Origin: Micrasema longulum
Lineage: Eukaryota > Arthropoda > Insecta > Trichoptera > Brachycentridae
DNA length: 64,000 nucleotides
Direction: 5' to 3'
Assembly (NCBI GenBank): GCA_022494885.1
Contig: JAGVSM010003960.1
Location: forward strand, 62,001 to 126,000
Each line of letters starts with the position of its first letter. Position 1 is the stretch's first letter. A program made the position numbers and the translations under genes. The notes beneath the pieces are model-generated. The model ran no database searches, was not told where the DNA came from, and saw nothing but the letters and a program-made list of their open reading frames with translations. Positions 44,750-55,519 of the stretch are shown in pieces.

Positions 44750-45235
44750 CTATATTAGCTCTTTCCAAACAGGCTGTGCTTGGGTTTGAGATGTTATAGG
44801 AAGGGGGTTTGGGATAAAAAAGGAATAAAAATGAAAAGAACTTTGAATTCTAAGGATATACGAGTAAAATGATTTCGGGTGTTTTTTAAAAGCGGCCAAG
44901 GAATATGCATTTTTTATATGAAGATGCGGTTTATTCCAAAGTCTGACACCTTGAAGAGGAAAAAATTTGTTGAAAAAAATTGTGGTATTTTGCGGAACGA
45001 AATGTGTTCTTTCCTGTAAAGAGCAAATATAGGCCATGATCAGAAAGGTAAATGAAATTTTCAGCTTTATATTTTGGTGCACACGGGTTGTTAAGACTGT
45101 TATAAGAGAGAGATTAAAAGTTTGTGCGCTGATTAAATTGAATTTATTTGAGCTCGGTGTAAAAGGGTGATTCGTGGTCGTGTTTTCTTGAGATTTAAAA
45201 TAAAGCGTATGCTTTGATTCTACAAACACTCCAAA
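44750..45235 (-). pseudogene. Non-LTR reverse transcriptase C-terminal tail
   Basis: A 159-codon minus frame contains RTHFVPQNTTIFFNKFFPLQ, then GVRLWNKPHLHIKNAYSLAA and FKKHPKSFY. F....PLQGVRLWN.P with a later AAFKKH is the common end of Jockey/CR1-like reverse transcriptases. It is the longest intact tail in the window, yet only the C-terminus is present. Confidence 0.7.
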
Positions 45236-45239
45236 CGAT

Positions 45240-46045
45240 CGTAGAGTTCGGGATTGGCGTCAAGAAAAGAGCGAATCCAAATTTGCTTTTTTCGCAATTA
45301 AATAACCATTTCAAAAAATCGTTTTGATTTGTAATGAGGTTCATTAAAGACTAAAACGATCCCCAAAAAAAAAATTACGATTTGCATTATTATGATAAAA
45401 TAGTATATTAAGATAACAAAGTGCGTTTGACAACTACAATTATTATTAGTGAAATACTCTATCATATGTATTTATTTTAAATCTTTAATCTCAACGTACA
45501 CTTAATTTTTAACATTATAATAAATGTGTTTTTTTCTTTTTTACTTAAATGTAAGCCAGTCCATATCTTTTAACCTTTTTAGTGTAGTTTTTAAACAAAT
45601 CTGATTTATGAATAATTTTAATACGGTTGCGTGATAATGTTTTCTCCGAAGGATAAATTCAAGACTAGATTTTTTTATTCTAGGCCTAGAAATGATATTA
45701 CGTCAATTTTATTTAGGTTAAAATTTACGATGTCCTTAAATGTCTCGATTCGTATTATGCAATACTCTATTTCATGGGTAGTCAATTTTATCTGTCTTCT
45801 ATAAATTTGCGCGAATTCGTGTAACTTTTTTATACTCGTACATTGTGGTGAAGGCAAAACATTTTTGTATGTATATATTCAGTAAACATCTTAAATCGCA
45901 TCGTGCACGCAGCTCCCATTGACTGGTTGAAAAGTTATGGGATAATAAACAGTAAATATGAATAGCTTACAATTCGAAGATTTGTTTACTATTTCAACTT
46001 TGTTGAATAAAAACCTCGTTTAGTCCGTATATTTATTTACATATG
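45240..46045. other. AT-rich intronic stretch, nothing recognised
   Basis: No gene or repeat match is supported. Confidence 0.55.
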
Positions 46046-46049
46046 AGCA

Positions 46050-46105
46050 GCTTTGTGATCCCGTGGCTGTATTGCAGATTTACAAATCAAAAGTCCTATG
46101 CTGAA
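46050..46105 (+). mobile_element. Degenerate SINE-A head
   Basis: tttgtgatcccgtggctgta, then ttgcagatttacaaatcaaa and agtcc retains the start of SINE-A. The body is absent. Confidence 0.4.
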
Positions 46106-46109
46106 TAAT

Positions 46110-46520
46110 TCGTTTTTTTAATATTTTTTTTTTTATTTGAAAATTTATTCATCAACCCTTACGGAGTATTACATTTATTTTACTTTTTTTTTTTGTTTTC
46201 ATACTGTATTGTTGATAATAATATTTTCTTTCTTATACATTATTTTGTTTAGTTTTGTCTGGTAGTTTATTGTATAGTTTTAGTCCCGAGTTTATTAGTT
46301 TCGACTGTCCTTGTCTCGTTTAAGAAGGTTGCATATGATATTTTTCTGATATTCTCGAATTGTGTATATGTTTACCATAATTTTTTTCAAGTTTTAGTTC
46401 TTCATCTACAATTACATCAGTGGATTATTTGTGTATAAATTGTAAGGATTCTAGTTTAAAGGGTTCAGTAATATTTAATTGATTATTTAGTTTAAAGAAT
46501 TCTTAAGTTGCTGTTAGATG
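46110..46520 (-). pseudogene. Non-LTR tail and 3' UTR, strongly decayed
   Basis: On the minus strand, RISEKYHMQ and then INSGLKLYNKLPDKT can be read, matching the GxKLYNxLP core of Jockey/CR1-like tails, followed by a UTR ending in an A/T tail at about 46115. Stops and frameshifts interrupt it. Confidence 0.5.
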
Positions 46521-46559
46521 GGGGAGGTCATAACAACCACCTAAAAAAAGATACAAATT

Positions 46560-47400
46560 TTAAAAAAATACTACCCTGAACATAAAACTCATGTTTATCG
46601 AACGTAGTTATGTAAAAAGCAGCCAGCCATAGAAAAGTGAGACTAAGATAATAGCATTTTCGTGAAAAGAATGAATAATTTAATCTACAAACAGTTTTTA
46701 CTTTGACAAATGGTAATTAACGCGTATGTAGTGGAAACATTTTTTTTTCATGCTACAAAAAAACAATTTTGTATTTGATCAGTTTTTATAATTGTTCGTG
46801 TCTAGCTGACCACACAACCTAAAATGTGCATTTTGCAGAAAACATCGAGCCCAAGTAAAACTTTTATGTATCATTGTGTAATTAATTTTGTTTCATATAA
46901 TTTTTTTTTTGATAAATATTATTAATAACATGTTTTTTTTCTATACAATCTACTTTTATATTTTTTGATGTTATAGCTGTAACTTTCCAAAAAAAAACAA
47001 ACTCTTAATTTGACATAATAACTTTATTGTGTTCTAAAGGAGTTTTGGTGGTTTTTTTTTAATTTGACTGACAACACAACCTGAAATATACATTTCGCAG
47101 ATAACAGGCAGATCTCATATTAAAAAATACCTAAATCAAACTTTGAATGTATGAGGTGACATTTATTAAACATATTTAAAACTAGATTTCTAGAGCTATC
47201 GATATCAGCATATAAACCGTAAAAATATTCTAGTGCTGTGGGTGCTTTCTGCAAATTGAAATATGCCGTTTTTGTGATCTACACTATTTTCAAAGGGTGA
47301 TTATCACAGTTTTTTGTATGAAAGAGGCCTGGCTGTTTTTAGCGGAACATATAATTAACATTACTGCGCCCGATAACTACATTCAATATTAAATTCGTAT
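46560..47400 (-). repeat. RepH, copy 2
   Basis: It carries the inverse of 26430-27520: aacgtagttatgtaaaaagc, cagccagccatagaaaagtg, gaccacacaacctaaaatgt, gcattttgcagaaaacatcg, gtgctgtgggtgctttctgc, gccgtttttgtgatctacac, gtgattatcacagttttttg and aggcctggctgtttttagcg. The nested palindrome of copy 1 is missing here, so it entered copy 1 later. Confidence 0.65.
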
Positions 47401-47740
47401 CTTTTTCTTTTTTCCACATTGACGCATAATTGGAGCATGTGGTCATCACCAGCCGCCTCCAAGACCCTATCGCTAGCCAGCGCTTGCGTCCCTTAATTCC
47501 GCTGAAAAAAGTCGAATTATAAATTGATAAATTAATTTTCTTTCACACTGGACTTGCCAAAAAAAATACAGATTTTCGCACACGACCCACTAACATAAAG
47601 AAGTAATAAAACATCAGAAAATAATATTTAATCTAATCTGCACAAAAAATAAATATTGGGTACATAAAAAAGTAATAATAAAATATAATATTTTATTTTA
47701 AAACATACATTTCAAAGTTTATCGTTATGTTAAATCACTG
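47401..47740. other. Unassigned stretch with a GC-rich patch
   Basis: 47430-47515 (catcaccagccgcctccaag, accctatcgctagccagcgc) is unusually GC-rich for the intron. No frame or repeat family is recognised. Confidence 0.4.
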
Positions 47741-47741
47741 T

Positions 47742-47995
47742 TTTGAGTATATTCGATTGTTTGCCGACTGGCTAAATTTCCTCCCGAGGGAGTTATTTAG
47801 ATCTAAATTTGTTACAATATAGAGGAAAAATATTTTTGAGAAATTGGCTGGTTAAAGTGGCCAATTTGCCTACTAGGCAACTCCTGAAAACAATTTTCTA
47901 TTTACTTTTTTTATTTTTTTTTAAATTTGCAAATAACTCCCTAGGGAGGAAAGCCAGCCAGTCCGTAAGCGTTTGGATAAACCTACTTAAAATTA
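47742..47995. mobile_element. RepA compact copy with both termini
   Basis: The left terminus tgagtatattcgattgtttg, then gccgactggctaaatttcct and cccgagggagttatttagat is mirrored by tttgcaaataactccctagg, gaggaaagccagccagtccg and taagcgtttggataaac. Only a short RepA core remains between them. It is the clearest view of the family's inverted ends. Confidence 0.8.
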
Positions 47996-48034
47996 AGTTG
48001 AATTAACTAACTTGTAAATGAAAAAGTATAAAAA

Positions 48035-48200
48035 AGGGCAAGTTGTTTTCAGGCGTCGCCGAATTGGTTCAGCCGGATGAATCTGAACCACATGATAAAG
48101 GTTTCAGCTATTTTTCTTCACAAAAGTCAACAGATGGAAGAGTTGAGGAAATGTGGATGTTCAAACATGGGCAGAATGCTGAATGTTACACAGTTTTGTA
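48035..48200 (-). mobile_element. RepA fragment
   Basis: gttgttttcaggcgtcgccg, ggttcagccggatgaatctg, aaagtcaacagatggaagag, gttcaaacatgggcagaatg and ctgaatgttacacag follow the RepA minus order and then stop. Confidence 0.75.
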
Positions 48201-48311
48201 GTAAATAACTGACGTATTATAAAGTTAAACAGCGATTTTTTTACTCTTTGTGGAACCAGGCATGTAGTTCTTAACATAATACGATAAATTTTTTTGGTTG
48301 AGTTAAGTTAT

Positions 48312-48578
48312 TTTGTTTTATTTGACCAACGAGCGCTTTTTCTTAAGTAAACTAGGACTATTTTACACGTTTTTGAAAAATAAGAAAATAAGGTAAATAT
48401 TTGTTTTTTAATCAGAAAACAAAATAACATCCAATTTGCAAAACAGTTTAGTTTATTGCTGGGAATGATTGTTATTCTCTAACTCTGACTCTAATTGAGA
48501 CTAAAATGTTGTAAACAATTTACAAGCCCTAAAAATGCATACTTAGGCAAAAGCGCTTGTTGGTCAAATAAAACAAAG
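48312..48578. mobile_element. TIR element of 267 bp (MITE)
   Basis: The left end tttgttttatttgaccaacg, then agcgctttttcttaagta is the reverse complement, with few changes, of the right end acttaggcaaaagcgcttgt, then tggtcaaataaaacaaa. The inverted ends span roughly 38 bases. Partial relatives are at 55520-55565 (right end) and 60028-60110 (left end). No coding sequence. Confidence 0.8.
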
Positions 48579-49595
48579 TATGATTTTTTTATATTAAAAA
48601 AAAAATCCGTTTTTAATTACTATCAAATAAAAAAGTACCTTCTAAATTTATTCAAAATATTTTCTTTTCTCCTTTTATGTATATTGTTAAAAAAAAAAAC
48701 AGAAATATACAATAGTATAAAAAATTACAAAAACTTAACCGTGGGATTGTATTGATATATTTATCGAAATCAATAACATGGAATTTAACCAAGAAAAATC
48801 AACAAAAAACATCAATATTTTTTTCGTAATGCAATCCGATAGGACGCTTTTTGTGTTTATATCCTCCACTTTTGATAGTTAAAATTCACGTTTACTAATC
48901 AGTTTATGTAATCGTTTTCAATCCTTGGAAATGGGAGTTGCGTTGGTGAAATATAAACCCACCTATGCTATTATTTCATAACTTATATAAATGACCACCA
49001 TCCGTCTTGAGCGGAATAATTCTAGCATTAAATACATTACCATAAACCCTTGGCATTTATGTAAATGAATGTAATAATTGGCGCCATTAGAATAGCTGTT
49101 AGACCAGGAAACAAAATTTCCTTTTTTGTTTAGACTTATTTATAGTAAATATAATATGCAATGCGTCAGCATAATATTAATAAAACATAACCGAGAAAAT
49201 TTATTCAGTTTCTTATCAAATCCTCTCCGTTTTGTTTTATAATTTTTTTTGATCAACATATTTATTTGATGTGTAATTCTTTATTAGTATTTTAGTGTTT
49301 TAAACATGGCTAAGTCGGACATTTTTTTGTGAATATATGTAAACATTGCAAGATACGGCTGCGAGACAGACATTACATAGATTTGTAAATATTATTAATT
49401 GGTGGTCCAGTTGTTGATTAAAATTGATGGTAGTGTAATAAATGTTATATTTGTATTCTTGAATAATATATATGCTTCCACATTCCACTATCTTATTTTA
49501 TATCCCAACGCAACATAGGGCTTTTGGCCTCATGGATTTAGGGATACGTTATTTTTTTTTTTGGTATGTATCCTTGTATAAATAAATATATCTAC
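48579..49595. other. AT-rich intronic stretch, nothing recognised
   Basis: Only short chance ORFs (up to 86 codons, Lys/Leu/Tyr-rich) are present. Confidence 0.55.
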
Positions 49596-49599
49596 TATG

Positions 49600-50075
49600 T
49601 TTTGAGTTTGTCCAAATTTTTGTAGACGTTGACCCTAGGGAACTGTTAATATTAACATATTACAACAGACATGAAGAAAATTTTACAGAAGGGAATATAG
49701 AAGTCTAAGAACTATAAGGCGTTTGACCTGTCATTGGCTGGTTTGAGTGGCCACTTTACACAATGTAACATCACCATTATTCCTATATTTGATTATCTAC
49801 ATTCCTTTAGCTCTATAATATGTTAACAATTGGGAAGTTAAAGAGCTCAAACCTTTACTGTTGTGAGTGAGATTCATTTGATTGAATTATTTCGCCTGAA
49901 AATATTTTACAATTGATATACTTCTTCTTGGACCAGGTGGATTCATGAGGCAGAATAATGAATGTTACACAGTGTTTAAAATAGCTAGTTAAACCAGCTA
50001 ATGACAGGTCATAAGACCTGCGGATGCCTAGACTTATTTAATCCCTTCTGTGAAATGTTTTGCATGCATGTTGTA
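49600..50075. mobile_element. RepA copy, both arms, diverged
   Basis: The left arm starts with terminus ttttgagtttgtccaaattt, then gggaatatagaagtctaaga, gacctgtcattggctggttt and cttcttcttggaccaggtgg. The right arm resumes at gaggcagaataatgaatgtt, ccagctaatgacaggtcata and tgcctagacttatttaatcc. The outer right terminus is missing. Confidence 0.7.
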
Positions 50076-50827
50076 CTATGTTAAATAAATATAAATAAAA
50101 AAGGTGGGGTGGGGTGGAGAGTTACGGAAGACAATATCATTATGTATTAAAGTTTTTTCTGGATGTAATTTTGTGTATTTCTAAATGACTCATTATTGTA
50201 GTTTTATATGTAACAGAAGATAAAGGTTCAATTTTGTACTAAACTCGTTTGTGTTGTAATAATATGGATTTAATTTATTGTTATATATACAGCTTACATT
50301 CCTTTGACATAATACTAAAATTTAAAATGAATCTAAAATTTTAGATTGCGAAACAACAGAAATAAGTTTTTTAAAAATTAAATAACATTTTTAAACATTG
50401 AAAAAGGCTAAGAATTATTTCGCAAGTAAATCAATTAAGTCAGACTCAATTTACGAGTATATAGTTTACTCAGAACCAAATATATCCGCCTTATCATCAT
50501 GCTTATAACTATATTTGTGGAGTCTGGAGATAAGCGAATACCTGTAGTAGACTACCTGTTAAGACTCAAGTTTTAAATAAAAATGATATTTTTTGCGTTC
50601 AACCATTCCTCAAGAATTAAGGATTTAACGATGACTCTAACTAACATGTAGATTTATTATTCTGGGTAAAAACTTTTTTTTGAAATATGCTAAATGAATG
50701 TATTTTGTATTACATTTGCATATTTTTTTGATAATTTTGAATTTGGTTGTGTTCCAAAATCAATCGACATTAGTATAATTTTGTTTTTAAAGTGTCATTT
50801 TTGATAATCAATTGAATTTTTTTCTAG
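50076..50827. other. Intron 3' part leading to the exon 2 acceptor
   Basis: No repeat is recognised here. The end is a T-rich tract, tttgataatcaattgaattt followed by ttttctag, with the AG at 50826-50827. A branch-point candidate is attttgataatc, but it cannot be fixed by eye. Confidence 0.45.
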
Positions 50828-50904
50828 TATCCGGTGTTCTCCAAACATCTCCGATAGCAGTGGGTTTACACTTGACCCGGATTACAACAAAAATTTACCA
50901 CCAG
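50828..50904 (+). CDS. Exon 2 of the split gene: start of an extracellular domain (tentative Cys-loop chloride channel)
   Basis: The first base completes the exon 1 codon to Ser. The frame then reads IRCSPNISDSSGFTLDPDYN, KNLPP and the first base of a Gly codon, followed by GTGAGT at 50905. Of the other two frames, one has a stop at CGA TAG; the third is open but does not match the exon 1 phase. An N-glycosylation motif (NIS) is present, as expected just after a signal peptide. PDYNKNLPPG resembles the Y/F-D-x-x-L-P-P-G segment at the N-terminus of insect Cys-loop ligand-gated chloride channels of the pHCl-2/CG7589 type. That is recalled family knowledge and was not searched. The exon leaves in phase 1 and the gene continues past the window. 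Confidence 0.6.
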
Positions 50905-51365
50905 GTGAGTTTTATCAAATTTGATTTTATAAAATATACTGTGTAACAGTGGTGAGCTGTGATTTTTTTAGATGTAATCTACAAAAAATGATCATTTATT
51001 TGTACCTACATATAAGTGTATAATATATTTTCTTAAGTTACATAATTATAAATGCCTATTTTTTTGTGTGGTTCTGTGAAAATCAACTCAAACAACAATT
51101 ATTTTTTACTTCGCAATATGCGTAGCTTTATTCTACACTAATTTAATACTACACTTTTTCAAATGTTTCTTAAAAAATACCACAATGACATTCAGCAGAA
51201 ATTTCCATTGTGATCAAAATGTTAACACTGAGCACTGGCCGATTTCTTTTTAGTAGAATAATACCAAAAACGGCAACTTCAAACGCCACATGTCCTATGT
51301 GACACATAATAATATATCAACGGTTCCATATCAAAGAAAAATAGTCCTTTCGAAAAAATTATCGT
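50905..51365. other. Start of the next intron, nothing recognised
   Basis: AT-rich sequence follows the GTGAGT donor. No gene or repeat match was found. Confidence 0.5.
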
Positions 51366-51369
51366 TAAT

Positions 51370-51425
51370 TGTTTAATGTAGAACTGTTGATTTCCCAAAT
51401 AAAATAAAATAAAATAAATAAAAAT
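51370..51425 (+). mobile_element. 3' end of a non-LTR element (as at 10330-10735)
   Basis: gtagaactgttgatttccca, then an (aaataaa)n tail repeats the terminal string seen at 10690-10732. Confidence 0.6.
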
Positions 51426-52220
51426 ACTAGTTTTGAAATGGAGAATTTTCAAATAATATTTGTAATCTGCAAGCTTGTTTTAGTACAAAAAACCGCGACT
51501 GTGTTAAAGATGTAAAATACAGTGCACTTTTTTTTACAGGGGAATAAACTGAGGTAACAGCTAGTTTTATCGTTCAATGAGAACGGCTGGGCGCAAGGGC
51601 GCACTTTGTATATATATATTTTTTATGGGAATATATAATTGGTGGTAGTGATATTTAACAAATAACAATTATTCTATTTCTTTTCCCATAAACGTAGTTA
51701 CTATGAAACATTATTATTTGAATTTAAATATAACGGTAAATTGTCAATAATCGCTTATTTAGATGATTCGCCCCTGCTATATAATAATAATATTTTTTAT
51801 TCCAGCTCGATTGGGCAACCCAACCAGACATAATCATATACTTTAAATAATTAGCTTCATATTTAGTTAATGTACCTATACTGGGTACTTATAATATGAA
51901 TAGTTGGGTATTACGGCTGAAAAAAAGTAATAAAATATATATATATATATGTCTATTATTATTTTACTCCTAATTGAAATAAAACCTAACTTAAAAATTT
52001 ATGTACCTTTATTATAACATTGTTTTATGGAATGTGTATCATAATTAGAGAAACGATTAAGAGACAAAATATATAATTTTATTCTAGAATTTCCATAATT
52101 AGTTCAAAAATCTTTTTTCAGACAATTTTCAGCCTACATCTTTTTTTTCAAATTGTCCCTAATCCTTGTCGGTATTTCTCAGATAATCTTTTAAAATCCT
52201 CAAATAGCGCTATCTTAACA
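51426..52220. other. AT-rich stretch with (ta)n runs
   Basis: Short (ta)n tracts occur at about 51608-51620 and 51934-51950. No gene or repeat family is recognised. Confidence 0.5.
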
Positions 52221-52224
52221 TACC

Positions 52225-52375
52225 CGGTAACCGTAGTGTAATGGCTATGATGCTTGATTTGCACACGGAAGATTGCGGATTCCATTCACGGTGAGAGCAC
52301 AAATATTAAATGTGATATTTTCAGGACTAGATGTCCACTGTAGTTTGGCTTTTTAGCCTGTTAAGTTTTAAAAAA
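52225..52375 (+). mobile_element. SINE-C copy
   Basis: The head ggtaaccgtagtgtaatggc with tgatgcttgatttgcacacg, B-box-like gcggattccattcacgg, then agcacaaatattaaatgtga and gtccactgtagtttggcttt. It is more diverged than the copy at 52804-52975. Confidence 0.7.
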
Positions 52376-52800
52376 AAGGAAATACATATACCAGTGTTAC
52401 CATTTATTTTAAGCTAATCGCTTTCAAGCTTTGCTTACATTTAATATTTCGTTCATATGAGTATTAAATATAATTACATCAATAGTAAAGAATATTTACT
52501 CAAATTTCCCCCTAAATTCAAAAGAAAGCATCCATTTTAATAGCAATATCGTTTTTGCGAGTCTAATGTTTTTTATCAGAACACTGTGCACACTCAGAAT
52601 AACAAGAAGATGCATCGTATCAAATTTGTTTTTGCTTTTAAACTTACTGTGTTTTTAAGTATTGTGTGTCATATTTATTTTTCAGAAATAGTATTCTTTA
52701 TATTTTGATCAGATTTGTCCAAATTTATTAAAAAACTGCTCACAATACGGTTTTTTTTAAATAATATATAGCCTTTTATAAATATATGTTACTTTATATT
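52376..52800. other. AT-rich stretch, nothing recognised
   Basis: No gene or repeat match is supported. Confidence 0.55.
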
Positions 52801-52803
52801 TTA

Positions 52804-52975
52804 GGCGGCCTCCATAGTATAGTGGTCAAGATGCTTGACTCACACATGGAAGGTTCCGGGTTCGGTGAGAACACAAAAAATAAATGTGATTTTTCTCAAG
52901 CCTGGATGTTCTGTGATGTAATTCACCACTGTAATTGGGCTTCCTGGCTTGTTGTGATGCAAATTTTTTTTTTTT
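52804..52975 (+). mobile_element. SINE-C copy
   Basis: The head ggcctccatagtatagtggt with caagatgcttgactcacaca, B-box remnant ttccgggttcgg, then aaataaatgtgatttttctc, gttctgtgatgtaattcacc, actgtaattgggcttcctgg and a T/A tail. A short deletion sits inside the B-box compared with 33729-33885. Confidence 0.75.
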
Positions 52976-53203
52976 TTTAAATCAATGACGAATGATAATA
53001 TTTTTATTAAGCTATTTATTTTAGCGTTAATTTAGCATGAAAGGGCAAAACAGCTTTAAAATTCCTAACTGCTGGCCCTTACATATTGTAGAATATGTTA
53101 AAATAGCTGTAGGTAATAATACTTTATCGGTTGGCAGTTTGTGCGCCTAATGTTTTCTTTGCCCGCAAACGGCCTAGCATACAGATACACTGATTGCAAA
53201 ATT

Positions 53204-53252
53204 AAAGGCGTCCTTCATAAACACAAGTATTATGTTTATGAAGAACGCCTTT
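53204..53252. repeat. 20-bp inverted repeat with 9-base loop
   Basis: The left arm aaaggcgtccttcataaaca (53204-53223) pairs with tgtttatgaagaacgccttt (53233-53252), with one mismatch, around the loop caagtatta. No repeat family around it was recognised. Confidence 0.85.
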
Positions 53253-53289
53253 TTGTGTGAAAAATGAGTAAAATTAAGCGTGGTATTTT

Positions 53290-53480
53290 CGTTCCAGAAT
53301 TCTTTATATTATCATAATCCTCTTCTTCATCGTGCTGTTCAATGCTAAGTGCTGAGTTCTTAAGGAATATCAGGCACTAAGTCTATGATACGCCTCCATT
53401 CCTCCTGGTTCTAGGTCAAGTTAAAGGCATTGATCAATGAGGACCCAGTTAGTTCTTTTGTTCGGTCAGTCCGTCCTGCT
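53290..53480 (-). pseudogene. Non-LTR endonuclease/RT C-terminal fragment
   Basis: On the minus strand, conceptual translation gives TDRTKELTGSSLINAFNLT and then NQEEWRRIIDLVPDIP, with a stop between. The NxEEWRRI motif is typical of the C-terminal end of insect RTE/R-type non-LTR proteins. Stops and frame changes mark it as decayed. Confidence 0.55.
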
Positions 53481-53599
53481 TACTTAACCCATGTGATAAT
53501 TTCAAAACACTGTTGTGAAAATAGAAAAATTTTTTTTTCGTCATTACGCGTAATGAATAAGAAGGCCGTTTCAATTCACTGAAGACATTGGAAAAGAAT

Positions 53600-54020
53600 G
53601 CAATGAGGAAGTTCGGTGCTATGAGAAATTGGACAAAAAAAATGTTTTCTTATGCACAGTTAAAATTAGAGCATTTAATTGTAGGCGAAATTTTTTTGAA
53701 AAGGTATGAAAAAAAAAATTGTTTTTATAAAAATGAACTACTTTGAACGACGTCACTAGTTTTCTGAAATCAACCAATGACACGGTGTTGATATATATTC
53801 TGTTACCGGAAAGCCAACCCACCAATCTGAACAACTCACTTTAGAGAACTTGTGACCTCACAAGTGAAGTGATATTTAAAATCACAAAACTTTTTAAAAT
53901 CGTAGCGCTGATTATACGAAATACAAAAATATGTATTTCAATATTATTTGTCGTAGTCTAATAGTTTTTCAACAAGTTATTTTTTTTTTTAAAACACTAA
54001 ATTTCCTCATTGAAGGATTT
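53600..54020 (+). mobile_element. RepM copy 2 with inverted ends
   Basis: The left end caatgaggaagttcggtgct is mirrored by aaaacactaaatttcctcat plus tg at the right, giving short inverted ends. The interior holds gttttcttatgcacagttaa and CGACGTCA at 53749-53756. It aligns with 21888-22255. Confidence 0.75.
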
Positions 54021-54930
54021 TTTAAATTCATTTGAAGTCATTTTAAAAATTGATATCTATTGTGCGTTATAGGAGTGTTAAGATGTTTGTTTAGTTAATT
54101 TGAAAAAATACTTCATTACCCAATAACAAAACGTAGAGGTATTTAAACATATTTTTGATTGATTAAATTTATTTTTTTTGATTCTAGCTTTCAGTTAAAA
54201 TTTTATATATTTTTTCGGAATTTAAGATTTCGGTATATTTTAAAAAGCTGTTGAGAATAATAGGTAACTTCAGTGTTTTTATTATTTTTATTACTGAGCT
54301 AATGTTTTTTTAGCTTTATTTTGATATGTTATGCTTTTTCAAACATTTTAATTTACAAATCCCAGCTCTTATTCTTAAATGTGACGTCACCATTTTTTCG
54401 CAGTTGCATTACGAAAAACAGTTTTTTTTTAAGTAAGTGATTATGATTGGCGAATAAGTTTGTAAATGATTGCAACATTAGAAGTGTAAATATTTTTAAT
54501 TTATTGTGTTTTTATCGATTTTTGTAAAGTTTTCCATCCATTTTAGAGAAATTTTTCCTGTAAAATTAAATCTTTGCCCAAAAAAACATATTACAGTAGC
54601 CATTTCTAAGTATGCGGAATAATCTTTTCTTTTCGAAACACGCAAGTTACATATAAATGAGCTGAGTTTAATTTAGTCCTATTTACCTTTCTTAAAATCA
54701 TGATTATCTTTGAAGTAGGTACTTTTAAAATGGTGGTTTATTTGACACGGATGGGAAGTTTGTGTTGTACGGAAGCACAAAGGAAATGTTTATTCTACAT
54801 TTTGCGTGTCTTGAATGCTCTTATATCGCAATAATTCATTCACACTTCTTAAAGAACAGTCCACTCCAAAACTGGGCTCGAAATAGGTGAGAGCTTTAAA
54901 TGGGACACTGGTATTAAAATAACACGTCTT
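54021..54930. other. AT-rich stretch, nothing recognised
   Basis: No gene or repeat match is supported. Confidence 0.55.
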
Positions 54931-54934
54931 ACAA

Positions 54935-55325
54935 ACTCATAAAATTGATGTATTTTTTCAAAACCATTGGAAACATCACAAGAAAAAATTATATCAAAAA
55001 AATATACTATGCACTTTGCCAATCTCATTTAGAATATGGACTAATAGGAGTTCGCTGCAGCTACACATCATAAATGAATTTTTAAATTACAAAAAGGTAT
55101 AATCAATGTTGTTCTCAAGGTATCAATAAAAATTTCATTTAAAGAATTTATAAAGATTTGTAATGTGCCTGAGATATACCTAATATACGCTAAGATTATC
55201 CAGCAAGACAGGTTCGGAGATGGACATCGTCATCTCCCTTCTCATGTTCATAAATATATACCAAGTGCAAGAAAAAGACAAAGGTCCGAGGATTATTTTT
55301 CTGGCAAATGAAAAACAATGATTTG
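54935..55325 (+). pseudogene. Non-LTR reverse transcriptase C-terminal region
   Basis: A decayed frame gives KKIYYALCQSHLEYGLIG, then LQKGIINVVLKVSIKISFKE, VPEIYLIYAKIIQQDRF and HLPSHVHKYIPSARKRQRSE. IYYALxxSHLxYGLxxW is the typical segment just after the RT domain in Jockey/CR1-like elements. Small indels separate the pieces. The 3' end is lost. Confidence 0.65.
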
Positions 55326-55379
55326 ATTAATCCAATTTCCAGAAAAAAAAAATCGTTTTTCACTCCAATATCCACTGTC

Positions 55380-55475
55380 GCTGTACTGGCACCTGAAATG
55401 TAAGACTAATCACTTTATCTTCATGTAATAGGTGACCAAGATACATATACTATACTGCAATTAGATTGTCTTTGC
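55380..55475 (+). mobile_element. SINE-B 3' fragment
   Basis: gtactggcacctgaaatgta, agactaatcactttatcttc and atgtaataggtgaccaag match the SINE-B distal region. Confidence 0.6.
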
Positions 55476-55519
55476 GCCACTGGGTGCGAGTAAGTAAAAG
55501 TCAATCAAACTTCAAAAAT

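Larger units (their letters stand above)
16083..50827 (+). other. Inferred giant first coding intron (about 34.7 kb)
   Basis: It begins GTTGGT at 16083 and ends with a T-rich tract and tttctag at 50827. The interior is almost wholly transposable elements and AT-rich sequence, with no other exon I can support in a compatible phase. A candidate ORF at 18908-19219 has splice-like borders but the wrong exit phase. The intron rests on the signal peptide, the matched phases and the exon 2 donor. It is inferred without transcript data. Confidence 0.5.

Noticed and set aside
52804..52870. tRNA-like start gtagtatagtgg-type text resembling tRNA-Asp or Glu
   Set aside because: The B-box is deleted in part and the copy belongs to SINE-C.
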